Of a DNA stretch of 64,000 nucleotides, positions 34,294-43,635 are shown in pieces. Numbering within the stretch: position 1 is the first letter of the stretch; the number at the start of each line of letters is the position of its first letter. Below the pieces are notes generated by a model. It worked only from the letters and a program-made list of their open reading frames with translations, searched no databases and was not told where the DNA came from. This stretch comes from Salinivenus sp. (GTDB lineage Bacteria; Bacteroidota; Rhodothermia; Rhodothermales; Salinibacteraceae), in assembly GCA_018609755.1 (NCBI GenBank), contig JAHENZ010000049.1, forward strand, positions 1 to 64,000, given 5' to 3'. Position numbers and translations under genes: made by a program.

Positions 34294-35712
34294 TCAGGCC
34301 TTAATTGCACACTCGCCCGTCTCGTATGCCTCCAGCAGCGCCTCCGTTGCGTCCGCTCGGAGATCCTCCGGCGTGTGATGCTGGCCCCGCATCGCGATGC
34401 CGACGCTCACCCCACCTTCGAGCTCTCCTGTCTCGCGTGCCATCGCGTCCTGGAGATCGAGCGCCCAGGCTTCAACCGCCTCCACGTCTCGTCGCAGAAA
34501 CACCCCGTAGTTGAGCTCCCCGAACCGTTCAATCCGCTCGCCGGGAGCAAGATCTTCCAGGCGGGCCCGAAAATGCTGTTCCGCCCGGTCCACGGCCGCC
34601 GATCCGTTCCGGGCGATGGCCTCATACCGGTTCAGGAGAACGAGGACCAGGGCCATGGGCTCTTCTGTTTCGTCCGCCGCCTCCATCTCCTCGGCAATAA
34701 TCTCCCGCCGGGGCCGAGGCGCCGTCTCCTCCGACACATCCGCAGGCGTGGATGAAACCGTTTCTTCGGCGGCCGCCCCTCGGGGCGGGGCCGACCGGTC
34801 TGCCGCCGCAGGCTGCGGACGAGAGGACGGTTCGGGAGCCGATTGGTCTTCTGCCTCTTTCACGTCGAGCACAAGACCGACCGTATCCGCGTATCGTTCG
34901 AGAAGGGACCTTGACTGGGAGGTATCCAGATCTGCGTCCGCCGTTGCGTCGGCCAGCAAAAACACGGACGCCGACGTGTTGGATCGGTTCAGGGGGGCCA
35001 CGGCGACCTGCACAATTTCGGGCAGGGTCTCGTAGTAGTGGAGATCGGCCCGCCCGGTCTCGTCTACCGACCGAACTGTTACCGGCTGGCGGGACATGGT
35101 GGCCGAGAGAAGCGGGGACTGCGTTTCAAACGAACCGTCGCGCTGCACGTCCGGCTGCTCACTAACGAGGGCCGCAATCTGATAATCGAGCGCCACTTCT
35201 TCCTGAACGAGAAGGCACACCGTTCGCGCCCCAATCGCAGCCCGCAGCGATTCCAGCAAAGGACCGAGCACAGGCCGATCCTCAAACTGTGGAGTGCCCG
35301 CGTACGCCGAATCGGCCGCGGACTGCGCAGCTTCCAGCTCTTCCCGGTATTCCTTGATCCACTCTTCCTCGGAGGCGAACTCCCCCTCTTGATTCGGATC
35401 AGCGGGCGTGGACGCAGCTTCCGTCGCGGGGCTCTCGGAAGCGCCCCCCGACCCCGACGTTCCATTGGCCCCTCCTTCCCGGTCCTGAGGACGCACGTCC
35501 ATGATGCCAAGATCTTCGAGGGAGTCTTCCCCTGAGTCTGCCGGATCGCTTTGCGACTCGACCGTCTGCGAGGCCGTCCAGAAGTGCCGACCCAGCAGGA
35601 CGAGCGCGCCGACGAGAGGCACCGCCGCCCCCGCGTACAGCCAGGGCTGATCGAAGACGAACGCGAGAACCGCAACCAGTACGGCGACAAGAACGAGGAG
35701 AACGCGAAGCAT
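34294..35712 (-). CDS. Membrane protein with GAF and degenerate GGDEF-like domain
   Basis: 472 residues. Two N-terminal helices (LRVLLVLVAVLVAVLAFVFDQPW and LYAGAAVPLVGALVLLG) are followed by an acidic Ser/Glu-rich linker. A GAF-like domain comes next (PVLGPLLESLRAAIGARTVCLLVQEE...VAVAPLNR...RSLLERYADTVGLVL), then a second acidic linker. The C-terminal domain resembles GGDEF in layout (MALVLVLLNRYEAIARNGSAAVDRAEQHF, FGELNYGVFLRRD, GGVSVGIAMRGQHHTPEDLRADATEALLEAYE) but has no GG[DE]EF loop. It probably senses a signal without making cyclic-di-GMP. The ATG at 35712 was chosen. Confidence 0.65.
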   Translation of the reverse strand: MLRVLLVLVAVLVAVLAFVFDQPWLYAGAAVPLVGALVLLGRHFWTASQTVESQSDPADSGEDSLEDLGIMDVRPQDREGGANGTSGSGGASESPATEAASTPADPNQEGEFASEEEWIKEYREELEAAQSAADSAYAGTPQFEDRPVLGPLLESLRAAIGARTVCLLVQEEVALDYQIAALVSEQPDVQRDGSFETQSPLLSATMSRQPVTVRSVDETGRADLHYYETLPEIVQVAVAPLNRSNTSASVFLLADATADADLDTSQSRSLLERYADTVGLVLDVKEAEDQSAPEPSSRPQPAAADRSAPPRGAAAEETVSSTPADVSEETAPRPRREIIAEEMEAADETEEPMALVLVLLNRYEAIARNGSAAVDRAEQHFRARLEDLAPGERIERFGELNYGVFLRRDVEAVEAWALDLQDAMARETGELEGGVSVGIAMRGQHHTPEDLRADATEALLEAYETGECAIKA

Positions 35713-35881
35713 GCGACGTGCGAAGGGCTGATGTGCCCCAGTCAGTCGAGGAGAGGGATCAAACTTGAACGTATCCTGATGCGGGACTAATGTCAACAAA
35801 TTCTCCTGTTGTTTCCGCAACACATCCGTGAAAGCAGCGTGCTCCCCCCAAATCCTTCCGCCAGCCCCCTTCAGGCCCTTT

Positions 35882-37105
35882 CTACCCAGCAGCCCTCGCA
35901 CCTGAGACCTCCGGCCTGTTCACGTTCGCTCCTTCATCAAGCGGAATGGTGTCCACCTCGTCGGGGAGCGAAACGGACGGAAGCTGAACGGGAAGGGGGT
36001 GGCCATCGGGCACCGGATTGGGTTCAGCCCAGAGCGTCCCATCGTACGTTTCCATGAGAACGTAGTCGCCCGCCCGTCCCTTCACGTAGCTGCGGTTGAG
36101 GGGCACTTTACCGTGCGGGGTGTCGAGAACGTAGGTCGGGATGGCGAAGCCGGACGTGCGCCCTCGGAGCCGACGCATGATGTGCATTCCCACCTCAATG
36201 GGCACCCGCAAATGCTGCGTCCCCCCAATGACCTGGGCCTGATACAGGTAGTAGGGTCGGACCCGCATCCGCACGAGCCCTTCGTTCAAGGCCTTCATCG
36301 TCTCTGGATCGTCGTTAATTCCCCGCAGGAGGACTGTCTGGTTCCCCACCGGCACGCCCGCCTGCTTCAGTCGGTCGATGGCCGCAGCGGCCTCGTCGGT
36401 CAGCTCTTTCGGATGATTGAAGTGCGTATTCACCCAAATGGGATGGTATCGCTCCAGGAGCTCACACAGCTCGTCGGTGATACGGTAGGGCAGTTTCACC
36501 GGCATGCGGGATCCAAAACGAATGAGCTCGACGTGATCGATGGCGCGCAGCCGGCTCAACAGCCACTCCAGATTGTCTTCGTTGAACGTGAGCGGATCGC
36601 CACCGGTGAGGAGAACATCGCGGATTTCGTCGTGCTCGGCAATGTAGTCAAGGGCGGCCTGATGCTCGTCCGTCCGCATAAAAAAGTTCGCGTCCCCCAC
36701 CATGCGCTTGCGAAGGCAGTAGCGGCAGTAGATGGCACACTCGGCCGTCACACAGAAGGCCACTCGATCCTCGTAGTTGTGGATGAGATTTTTGACGGGA
36801 GAATGCCCCGTTTCGTCCAGCGGATCCAACTCCGCGACAATGTCGTCTCCCAATTCGTCCATCGTGGGCACCACCTGACGCCGAATCGGACAGGAGGCAT
36901 CGTGTGCGTCCATCAGTTGGGCGTAATACGGCGTGACGTTCCACCGAAAGACGTCGCTCGTCTTCTCGATGGCCTCTCGCTCACCCGCCGTCGGCTCAAT
37001 CCACTCCTCCAGCGCCTCCACACTGTGGATGCGATTCTGCATCTGCCACCGCCACTCCGCCCACTGCGGGTGCTCGGGTGTGATGTCTGCAGAGGACTCG
37101 TCCAT
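35882..37105 (-). CDS. kamA: Lysine 2,3-aminomutase family radical SAM enzyme
   Basis: 407 residues. The radical-SAM cluster motif is CAIYCRYC (Cys123, Cys127, Cys130) and the downstream GGDPLTFNEDNLEWLL matches the family. Substrate-binding residues lie in IRFGSRMPVKLPYRIT and HFNHPKELT. PLP would be bound at the conserved Lys in the YVLDTPHGKVPLNRSYV region. It turns lysine into beta-lysine. In salt-tolerant microbes this enzyme can start N-epsilon-acetyl-beta-lysine (compatible solute) synthesis, but no acetyltransferase partner is adjacent. EpmB-like or other 2,3-aminomutases remain possible. Confidence 0.85.
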   Translation of the reverse strand: MDESSADITPEHPQWAEWRWQMQNRIHSVEALEEWIEPTAGEREAIEKTSDVFRWNVTPYYAQLMDAHDASCPIRRQVVPTMDELGDDIVAELDPLDETGHSPVKNLIHNYEDRVAFCVTAECAIYCRYCLRKRMVGDANFFMRTDEHQAALDYIAEHDEIRDVLLTGGDPLTFNEDNLEWLLSRLRAIDHVELIRFGSRMPVKLPYRITDELCELLERYHPIWVNTHFNHPKELTDEAAAAIDRLKQAGVPVGNQTVLLRGINDDPETMKALNEGLVRMRVRPYYLYQAQVIGGTQHLRVPIEVGMHIMRRLRGRTSGFAIPTYVLDTPHGKVPLNRSYVKGRAGDYVLMETYDGTLWAEPNPVPDGHPLPVQLPSVSLPDEVDTIPLDEGANVNRPEVSGARAAG

Positions 37106-37334
37106 CGGAACAGAATCAAAGGGTTAAGGATGGCCAACTCAGAACAGAACGGGGCTCCCGCTCAATCGCCCCCACTGCTCCGGTCGAACTGCGTTTCTGC
37201 CGTACACGGACACTGGGAAAAACGTTGCACCCTCCGTCCCACCCTGTCCAACATTCAACGTCCCATCGTCGAACCTTTCTTCCCCCTGCATGTTGAGCCG
37301 AATCCGTCCGTCCTTTCCCAAACAGTCCAGCCCC

Positions 37335-38954
37335 ATGCGTCCTGCACACGGAATTGCAATTCTCCTTGCTCTCTTCCTGCTGGCGCCACCCGCTCTCGCC
37401 CAGGAGGCCGACTACGGCAAAACCGAATTTCAAAACTCCGGAGCCGAGGCAGCGCAAGAGCCCTTTCTTCGCGGGCTTCTGCTGCTGCATAGCTTCGAAT
37501 ATTCGGAGGCCCGTGCAGCCTTTCAGAAGGCCCAACAGATCGACCCGGACTTTGCCATGGCCCACTGGGGCGAGGCGATGACATACAACCATCCAATTTG
37601 GATGGAGCAGGACCGCGAGGCCGCCCTCCAGGCCCTCCGTGAGTTTGAATCCTCGCCGGAGGCCCGACTTCAACAGGCGTCCACCGACCGCGAGGCCGAT
37701 TATCTCCGCACCCTCCACGTGCTGTACGGGGCCGGGACCGACGATCCGAAGTCCAAAGAGGCGCGCGACGATGCCTACGCCGACGCTATGGCAGATCTCG
37801 CCGCTCAGTATCCAGACGATCTGGACGCACAAGCCTTTCACGCCCTCGCCATCCTCGGCACGGCGCACGAGGGTCGCGACTTTTCCACCTACATGCGCGC
37901 GGCGGCCGTCGTAGAGGAGGTCTTCGACAAGAACCCGCAGCACCCCGGCGCGGCCCACTACCTCATCCACGCCTACGACGACCCAGTACACGCCCCGCTC
38001 GGCCTGCGCCCGGCCCAGGTCTACGCCGACATTGCTCCGGCGGCGCCCCACGCCCTCCACATGCCTTCCCACATTTTCTTCGCTCTCGGGATGTGGGACA
38101 AGGGGGCCGCGTCGAACGTCGACTCCTACGAGGCCGCAAAGGCCAAAGCGGACGACGCGAACGAAGGACTCAGCGGCGGGGGCTTTCACGCCCTGCACTG
38201 GTTGCATTACGCACACCTCCAGCAGGGCCGCTATGAGGATGCCCGATCCGTCTTCAACACGACGCAGAAGCATGCGACGGATCCAACGGTGAGCACCGGC
38301 TACGCCGATTACATGCGGTGGTACCTTCCGGTCGCCTACACCGTTGAAACGCAGCGGTGGGACCAGCTCGGCTCGCTGCTGGACGCGATGAACGTCACCG
38401 TCGACTCGCTCGACACACGAGGGGCGGTGACCGTACACGTCGGTCGCGGCCTCGCTGCCGCGCATCAGGACAATCTCCTGGCGGCTCGATCTGCCCTAAA
38501 ACAGGCACGAGCAACACTTGGGGATTCGGAAAGCAAAGACCTTCGCATTCAAGTCCTGGAGTTGGAAGGGCTGGTTGCCCTGAAGGCCGACGACAAGAAG
38601 CAAGCCCTCTCGCACCTGAAAGACGCGGCGGCACTGGAGGCAGAAAAGCCGCTGGATTTCGGACCGCCGTTCCCGATCAAGCCGGCCCACGAGCTATACG
38701 GGGAGGCGCTGCTGGCCCTCGATCGTCCCGCCGACGCAGTCCCCCAGTTCCAGGCCACCTTGGAGCGCTATCCCGACCGTGCGCTCTCCCTCCTGGGCAA
38801 AGCAAAAGCCGCTGCGCGAGCCGATCAGCCCGAGGTCGCGAGGGAGGCGCGCACCACCCTCTCCGAGCAGTGGAGCAATGCCGATTCCGCCGTTAAAGAC
38901 CAGCTGCAATCCCTCTCCGGTATCACGACCTCCTCCGCCACCGACTCCGAATAG
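37335..38954 (+). CDS. Exported tetratricopeptide-repeat protein
   Basis: 539 residues with a signal peptide (MRPAHGIAILLALFLLAPPALAQ). Repeated TPR-like helices follow, for example LLLLHSFEYSEARAAFQKAQQIDPDFAMAHWGEAMTYNHPIW, AHYLIHAYDDPVHAPLGLRPAQVYADIAPAAPHALHMPSHIFFALGMWD and AALLALDRPADAVPQFQATLERYPDRALSLLGKAKAA. The motif HYLIHAYDDP with HMPSHIF is shared by many uncharacterised Bacteroidota/Rhodothermota proteins. It is a likely periplasmic scaffold of unknown role. The start at 37335 puts the signal peptide first. Confidence 0.8.
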   Translation: MRPAHGIAILLALFLLAPPALAQEADYGKTEFQNSGAEAAQEPFLRGLLLLHSFEYSEARAAFQKAQQIDPDFAMAHWGEAMTYNHPIWMEQDREAALQALREFESSPEARLQQASTDREADYLRTLHVLYGAGTDDPKSKEARDDAYADAMADLAAQYPDDLDAQAFHALAILGTAHEGRDFSTYMRAAAVVEEVFDKNPQHPGAAHYLIHAYDDPVHAPLGLRPAQVYADIAPAAPHALHMPSHIFFALGMWDKGAASNVDSYEAAKAKADDANEGLSGGGFHALHWLHYAHLQQGRYEDARSVFNTTQKHATDPTVSTGYADYMRWYLPVAYTVETQRWDQLGSLLDAMNVTVDSLDTRGAVTVHVGRGLAAAHQDNLLAARSALKQARATLGDSESKDLRIQVLELEGLVALKADDKKQALSHLKDAAALEAEKPLDFGPPFPIKPAHELYGEALLALDRPADAVPQFQATLERYPDRALSLLGKAKAAARADQPEVAREARTTLSEQWSNADSAVKDQLQSLSGITTSSATDSE

Positions 38955-39045
38955 AAATCAAGAGCGATAGACAACCGAGAGGCGTTCCGTCGTCGGCCAT
39001 CCGGCGTCATTTCGCCAATGGACGCAAACCGGCCGGGTGTGCCCA

Positions 39046-39816
39046 CTACTCTTCGTCAGCCAGCTTCCGCTCGATGATTTGCTCCGGCTCGGTGACACTC
39101 CGTAGGCAAAAGCGCGCCACGAGACGGGTTTGCTCCTCGTCGCTGAGATCGGCGTGGTGATCCTGCCGGTCGAGCCGGTCCTGCTGGGCGTGGTAGAGGG
39201 CCACCGCCGCCGCGACGGACACGTTGAAGCTCTCGGTGAAGCCGGGAAGCGGAACCACGCAGGCAGCATCCGCCTCGTCCATCATCGCGTCGGTCACGCC
39301 TTCTTCCTCATTGCCAAACACGAGGGCCGTCGGTTGTGTGAAGTCCAGCTCCCGGATGGGCACCGTGTTGGCGTGGAGGTGCATGGCCACGATTTGGTAG
39401 CCTTCGTCGTGCAGGTAATCGGCAGCAGAGGCGGGGCCCTCCCACTGCCACACGTCCAGCCACTGCTGCGCTCCACTGGCCGCCCGTTCGGAGTGCTTAT
39501 AGCGTTCGTTCGTGCCCTTCACCACGTGGAAGTCCTGGTAGCCCAGCGCCTCGGCCGATCGCATCACGGCGCTTACGTTGCCGGTGTTGACGAGGCCTTC
39601 CACGACGGGCACCACCGTCCGCGTGCGCTCGGCCACCACCTCGCGGATGCGACGGAGGCGCCGATCGGTCATGTGCGGCTGCAGTAGCGAAATGATGCGT
39701 TCGGGCGCCAGCCGCACGTCTCCAAACTGGAACGGATCGGCCTCCACCGGCGGCGTGCCTCCTGCCGACAACAGCCGATCCATTTCTGCCTCCGCGTCAA
39801 TGTTGTGGTGACTCAT
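39046..39816 (-). CDS. trmH: tRNA (guanosine-2'-O-)methyltransferase, TrmH/SpoU family
   Basis: 256 residues. The SPOUT trefoil-knot motifs are present: motif 1 EGLVNTGNVSAVMRSAEALG, motif 2 ALVFGNEEEGVTDAMMDEAD, motif 3 VVPLPGFTESFNVSVAAAVALYH. They bind SAM and position Gly18 of tRNA for 2'-O-methylation. An extra N-terminal ~55 residues and a helical C-terminal tail agree with TrmH rather than RlmB. It is convergent with the TPR gene. Confidence 0.87.
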   Translation of the reverse strand: MSHHNIDAEAEMDRLLSAGGTPPVEADPFQFGDVRLAPERIISLLQPHMTDRRLRRIREVVAERTRTVVPVVEGLVNTGNVSAVMRSAEALGYQDFHVVKGTNERYKHSERAASGAQQWLDVWQWEGPASAADYLHDEGYQIVAMHLHANTVPIRELDFTQPTALVFGNEEEGVTDAMMDEADAACVVPLPGFTESFNVSVAAAVALYHAQQDRLDRQDHHADLSDEEQTRLVARFCLRSVTEPEQIIERKLADEE

Positions 39817-39926
39817 GAATCTCGGGTCGTACTTGGTCGTATGAAAGCGGCGTGCAGTTCAAATGAGGTGGAGCATTCTCTTCCTCCCTCGCAACTCGTA
39901 TTCTTCCGACACGTCTTCTCACCGCC

Positions 39927-40718
39927 ATGCTTCGTCGTCGTTTGCCTCTTCTTCTCGTTTTCGCTCTTCTCTTCGGTGCAACGCCGGCCGCCGCCCAGTC
40001 CGTCGCGTCCGTCGTCGACCAGATGCGTGCCCAGTACGAACGGCAGCTCGACGCGGTAGACACCTACATCGTGGAGACAACCCTCTACACGTCGTACAAC
40101 AAAAAGGTGATGCGAGACGGATCGCCCACCTACGAAAGCCAAACGCGGATGAAAGGACAAAGCAGCAACGCGTTCGCGTCCAGTACCACCCCGACCACCG
40201 TCTACGGCCTGCAGTTCGATCGGCTGAAGGAGCACGCCACCTATCAGGGGACCGAAACGGTCAACGGCGTGCGCACCCACGTCCTCCACGTAGACGATCC
40301 CTCGGCGGTCAACCCCGACGTGAGCACCAACGATGCGGAGAGCATGACCTATTACATCGATGCGGAGCGCTCCGTCCCGACTCGGATCCTCATGAAGCCC
40401 GAGGGGCAAGGTGCACAAGGCCCCCAGGCCTCCTCCGTCACCATCAACATGAAAGACTACCGTACCACCGACGGCCTCACCCTCCCGTACCGGATGGAGT
40501 TTCAGATCGACATGAACATGTCCGAAGCCCAGCGGAAGCAAATGGAGAAGGCCATGAAGCAGATGGAGAACATGCCCGAGGCTCAGCGCAAGCAGATGGA
40601 GTCGATGATGGGCAGTCAGATGGAGATGATGAAGCAAATGATGTCCGGGGAGCCCATGATTGTGGAGGTGCAACGCGTACAGGTCAACACCGAACTGCCG
40701 GACGGGATGTTCAACTAA
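39927..40718 (+). CDS. Periplasmic LolA-like protein
   Basis: 263 residues with a signal peptide (MLRRRLPLLLVFALLFGATPAAAQ). The mature part begins SVASVVDQMRAQYERQLDAVDTYIVET, then has half-barrel-like strands (TYYIDAERSVPTRILMKPEG, VTINMKDYRTTDGLTLPYRMEF) like outer-membrane lipoprotein-sorting proteins. The segment SEAQRKQMEKAMKQMENMPEAQRKQMESMMGSQMEMM is a Met/Gln-rich helical insertion with two copies of a PEAQRKQME-type unit. Its role is unknown. It is a single gene. Confidence 0.7.
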   Translation: MLRRRLPLLLVFALLFGATPAAAQSVASVVDQMRAQYERQLDAVDTYIVETTLYTSYNKKVMRDGSPTYESQTRMKGQSSNAFASSTTPTTVYGLQFDRLKEHATYQGTETVNGVRTHVLHVDDPSAVNPDVSTNDAESMTYYIDAERSVPTRILMKPEGQGAQGPQASSVTINMKDYRTTDGLTLPYRMEFQIDMNMSEAQRKQMEKAMKQMENMPEAQRKQMESMMGSQMEMMKQMMSGEPMIVEVQRVQVNTELPDGMFN

Positions 40719-40893
40719 GGTGACCTGTCAATATTCAGGTGTCGAACGAGGAACCGTTTGATACCGAATCCGGATGAAGGAGTCGGGTATGTATGTAGGT
40801 GTGCAGATATGAAAGTATATACGTGTACACCACGTACTTACCTACAAACGCTTCATACACCAGCGGAGCTTGCGGAGTCTGTATGACTGTGCA

Positions 40894-42180
40894 TTACCAC
40901 ACGTCGTCAACTGTGAGTTCCTCCGATCCGTAGAGGTAGTACTGAAGGTATTCGTTTCGGAATTTTCCCTGTGGGTCGTACGTGGCGAGGAGATCCTTAA
41001 AGTCGTCCAGCCGATCGTACTTTGCCCGAAGCGTTTCGGGCGACATGGTGAATACCTTCCCCCAGTGCGGTCGCGGGTCGTAGGGGCGGAGGGCCTCCTC
41101 GATCTGTGGTAGCATCCGCTTCAGGGCGTCGGGATGCTGCTTCCAGGTAAAGTGGAAGGCGGTTTTCGGCTCCCCGTGGGCCGGGCTCATCCAGAGGTCG
41201 TCAGCATCGATGAGGCGCACCTCGGAAATCAACAGGTGCGGGACAATCTCCCCGGCCAATCTCGCAATCGCCTCGTACGCCTCTACTGAGTGCTGGCGCG
41301 GGACAAAATACTCCGTCTGTAGCTCCTCCCCGCTGCTGGGCGTGAACCCCATCTTAAAGTGCGGAAGGCGGTTATACCACGGCCCCGGCCGTCCGAACTG
41401 GTCGGTACAAAACGCCGGATCCCCACCAGGGACGGGATGCATTTTCGTATCGGCCGGAACGGCCCCAAAGAAATCGGACGCCGGCTCTCTCGAGCTATTG
41501 GATCGCTTCTGCTTTCTCCACACCTGATTTACGGTGTCGTCCTGGTAGTCGGTGAAAAGGCTGACGCTGTAGCCACTCCTCATGATCTCGTCGAAGTACT
41601 CGCGCAGCGACGACACGGGCAGGTCCCGGTATACGTGCTGCCGCACCTCAAACGAGGGGACGAGGTCAAGCCGTACGTTCGTGACGAGGCCGAGACCGCC
41701 CAGATGGACGGGCACCCCGCCAAACACCTCTCCATCCGTTTCGCGCGTGAGAGTCACGAGGTCGCCGTCCGCATCGATGAACTCGACCCCCGATACGGCC
41801 ATAGCCATATTCTGATTGTGAGCGCCGGAGCCGTGGGTCGCCGTTGCAGCAGCACCTACGATGGAGATGTGTGGCAAAGACGCCAGATTGGAGAGGCCGT
41901 ACCCCTGCTCGTCGAGCGTTTCGCAGATCTGTCCATAGCTGGCCCCGGCCTGGATCGTCGCCGTGCCCACATCCTCGTCAATCGACTCAATCGCATCCAG
42001 CGCGCGAAGAGAAATCTGCGCCTGTTGACTGTCGGCGATCCGATTAAAGCAGTGCCGCGTACCAAGGGGACGGATGCGGTCGCTCTGGGCAACGATGTCC
42101 TGTGCCTCGGAAATGGACGTTGGTTGGTAGAGCTGTGGGGCCCGATACGCAAGATTCTCGGCCCAATTCGTTTCTGCCAT
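40894..42180 (-). CDS. FAD-linked sugar/alditol oxidase (aldonolactone oxidase family)
   Basis: 428 residues. The N-terminal FAD-binding domain has IRPLGTRHCFNRIADSQQ (VAO type, likely histidyl or cysteinyl flavin attachment near GTRH), ATIQAGASYGQICETLDEQGYGLSNLASLPHISIVGAAATATHGSG and VGSGVEFIDADG. The C-terminal ALO domain ends in PHWGKVFTMSPETLRAKYDRLDDFKDLLATYDPQGKFRNEYL. This fits xylitol/alditol oxidases. It uses oxygen to oxidise polyols or aldonolactones, and the substrate is unknown. It follows glgA closely, so it may be co-transcribed. The ATG at 42180 was chosen. Confidence 0.83.
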   Translation of the reverse strand: MAETNWAENLAYRAPQLYQPTSISEAQDIVAQSDRIRPLGTRHCFNRIADSQQAQISLRALDAIESIDEDVGTATIQAGASYGQICETLDEQGYGLSNLASLPHISIVGAAATATHGSGAHNQNMAMAVSGVEFIDADGDLVTLTRETDGEVFGGVPVHLGGLGLVTNVRLDLVPSFEVRQHVYRDLPVSSLREYFDEIMRSGYSVSLFTDYQDDTVNQVWRKQKRSNSSREPASDFFGAVPADTKMHPVPGGDPAFCTDQFGRPGPWYNRLPHFKMGFTPSSGEELQTEYFVPRQHSVEAYEAIARLAGEIVPHLLISEVRLIDADDLWMSPAHGEPKTAFHFTWKQHPDALKRMLPQIEEALRPYDPRPHWGKVFTMSPETLRAKYDRLDDFKDLLATYDPQGKFRNEYLQYYLYGSEELTVDDVW

Positions 42181-42241
42181 AGAGGTGCGGTCGATCATTT
42201 CACAGGCATCCACCTTTCCAGCGACGCTTGGGGAGGTGAAA

Positions 42242-43459
42242 TCAGTCGAGAAGTGTTTTGTAGAAGTCGAGCGTTTGCTCGGCAATGGACCGCCAGCTGA
42301 ACTGCTCCTCCACGCGTTTCCGAGCAGCCGTGCCCATCGCCGTCCGTCGATCGGCATCGGCCATGAGTGCGTTTACGCCGTCTGCCAGCCGGCGAGCAAA
42401 ACCCTCCGGATCTTTTGGCTCCACGGTCTCACCCTCCGTCGGGTCCACGTCCACGAGAAGCCCCGTCTCATTCGGCACGACAATCTCCGGAATCCCCCCG
42501 ACGGCCGAGGCCACCACCGGCGTTTCGCACGCCATGGCCTCAAGATTGATGATGCCGAACGGCTCGTACACACTGGGGCAGACGAACACGTCGGCGTGGG
42601 TGTACATCGTGATCACGTCCTCACGCGGGAGCATCTCCGCGAGCCACACGATGGGATTGTCGGTCTGGGACCGGGCGTTTTCCACGCGCGCCTCCATCTC
42701 TTCCCCAATTTCCTCAGTGTCCGGCGCCCCGGCGCAGAGCACCACTTGAATGTCGGGATCGAAGTGGTGAATGGCCTCCACGAGGTGCAGGATTCCCTTC
42801 TGCCGCGTAATGCGGCCCACGAAGAGGACATAGGGCTGCTCCGGATCCACGCCATACGATTCGAGCACCGACGCGTCGGGACGCGGGCGATACTGCTCTA
42901 CGTCGATCCCGTTATGGATCACCTCCACCCGCTCGGCGGCCACGTCGTAGAGCGACTGCACGTCCTCCTTCATCGAGCCGGAGACGGCCACCACCCCGTC
43001 CGCGTTCTCATAGGCGGTGCGTTCCACCCAGGAGCTCCCTTGATACGCGGTGCCGAGCTGCTCGGCCTTCCAGGGCCGGTGCGGCTCCAGCGAATGCGTG
43101 GTAAGGACGAGTTTCCCGCCAGTGAGCTGCTTCGCGAGGCAGCCGGCCAGGTGCGAGTACCACGTGTGCCCGTGGACGATGTCGGCGTCCTCGATGGATC
43201 CCGCCATGATGAGGTCGCGGGCCATCGCGTCCATAAACTTGGCGTGCCGCTCGTCCTGATGGGGCAGCTCAAAGTCCGGTTCCACGCCCCGCACCGTCAG
43301 GTTGCCATGTTCCTCTTCCTGCTCTCCAAAGCACAGAACCTCCACCTCGTGTGCACCGTCGTCCAGCGCCGCCAGCTCGCGAGTCAGGTACTCAACATGG
43401 ACGCCCGCCCCGCCGTACACGTTCGGTGGATACTCGTTGGTGAGGATGGAAATCTTCAT
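42242..43459 (-). CDS. Glycogen synthase, GT4 type (GlgA/GlgM-like)
   Basis: 405 residues. The MKISILTNEYPPNVYGGAGVHVEYLTRELA start, ADIVHGHTWYSHLAG, then VLFVGRITRQKGILHLVEAIHHF and the donor-binding PSVYEPFGIINLEAMACETPVVASAVGGIPEIV are present. This is the shorter actinobacterial-type synthase, whose characterised members use ADP-glucose to make maltose 1-phosphate (GlgM) or extend glucan. It follows glgC (176-base gap), so ADP-glucose would be its donor. Confidence 0.88.
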   Translation of the reverse strand: MKISILTNEYPPNVYGGAGVHVEYLTRELAALDDGAHEVEVLCFGEQEEEHGNLTVRGVEPDFELPHQDERHAKFMDAMARDLIMAGSIEDADIVHGHTWYSHLAGCLAKQLTGGKLVLTTHSLEPHRPWKAEQLGTAYQGSSWVERTAYENADGVVAVSGSMKEDVQSLYDVAAERVEVIHNGIDVEQYRPRPDASVLESYGVDPEQPYVLFVGRITRQKGILHLVEAIHHFDPDIQVVLCAGAPDTEEIGEEMEARVENARSQTDNPIVWLAEMLPREDVITMYTHADVFVCPSVYEPFGIINLEAMACETPVVASAVGGIPEIVVPNETGLLVDVDPTEGETVEPKDPEGFARRLADGVNALMADADRRTAMGTAARKRVEEQFSWRSIAEQTLDFYKTLLD

Positions 43460-43635
43460 GCCGTTGGGAGTCTAGAACTGGGGCAAGTGACAATGACTGA
43501 ACGACTTGCTCACTACAACCGGTGGTGTATGTGAGTGAGGGCGCACGGGGGTATGAGCGTCACACATTGATGTCGGGCTCTACTCTTCCAAGAGGGCCCA
43601 TCGTGAACCACGGCCATACTCCCAAACGCACACAC

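Noticed and set aside
40780-40850. GTATGTATGTAGGTGTG...CACCACGTACTTACCTAC inverted stretch
   Set aside because: Pairing is patchy and it lies between convergent genes. It may be a weak terminator, but it is not strong enough to list.
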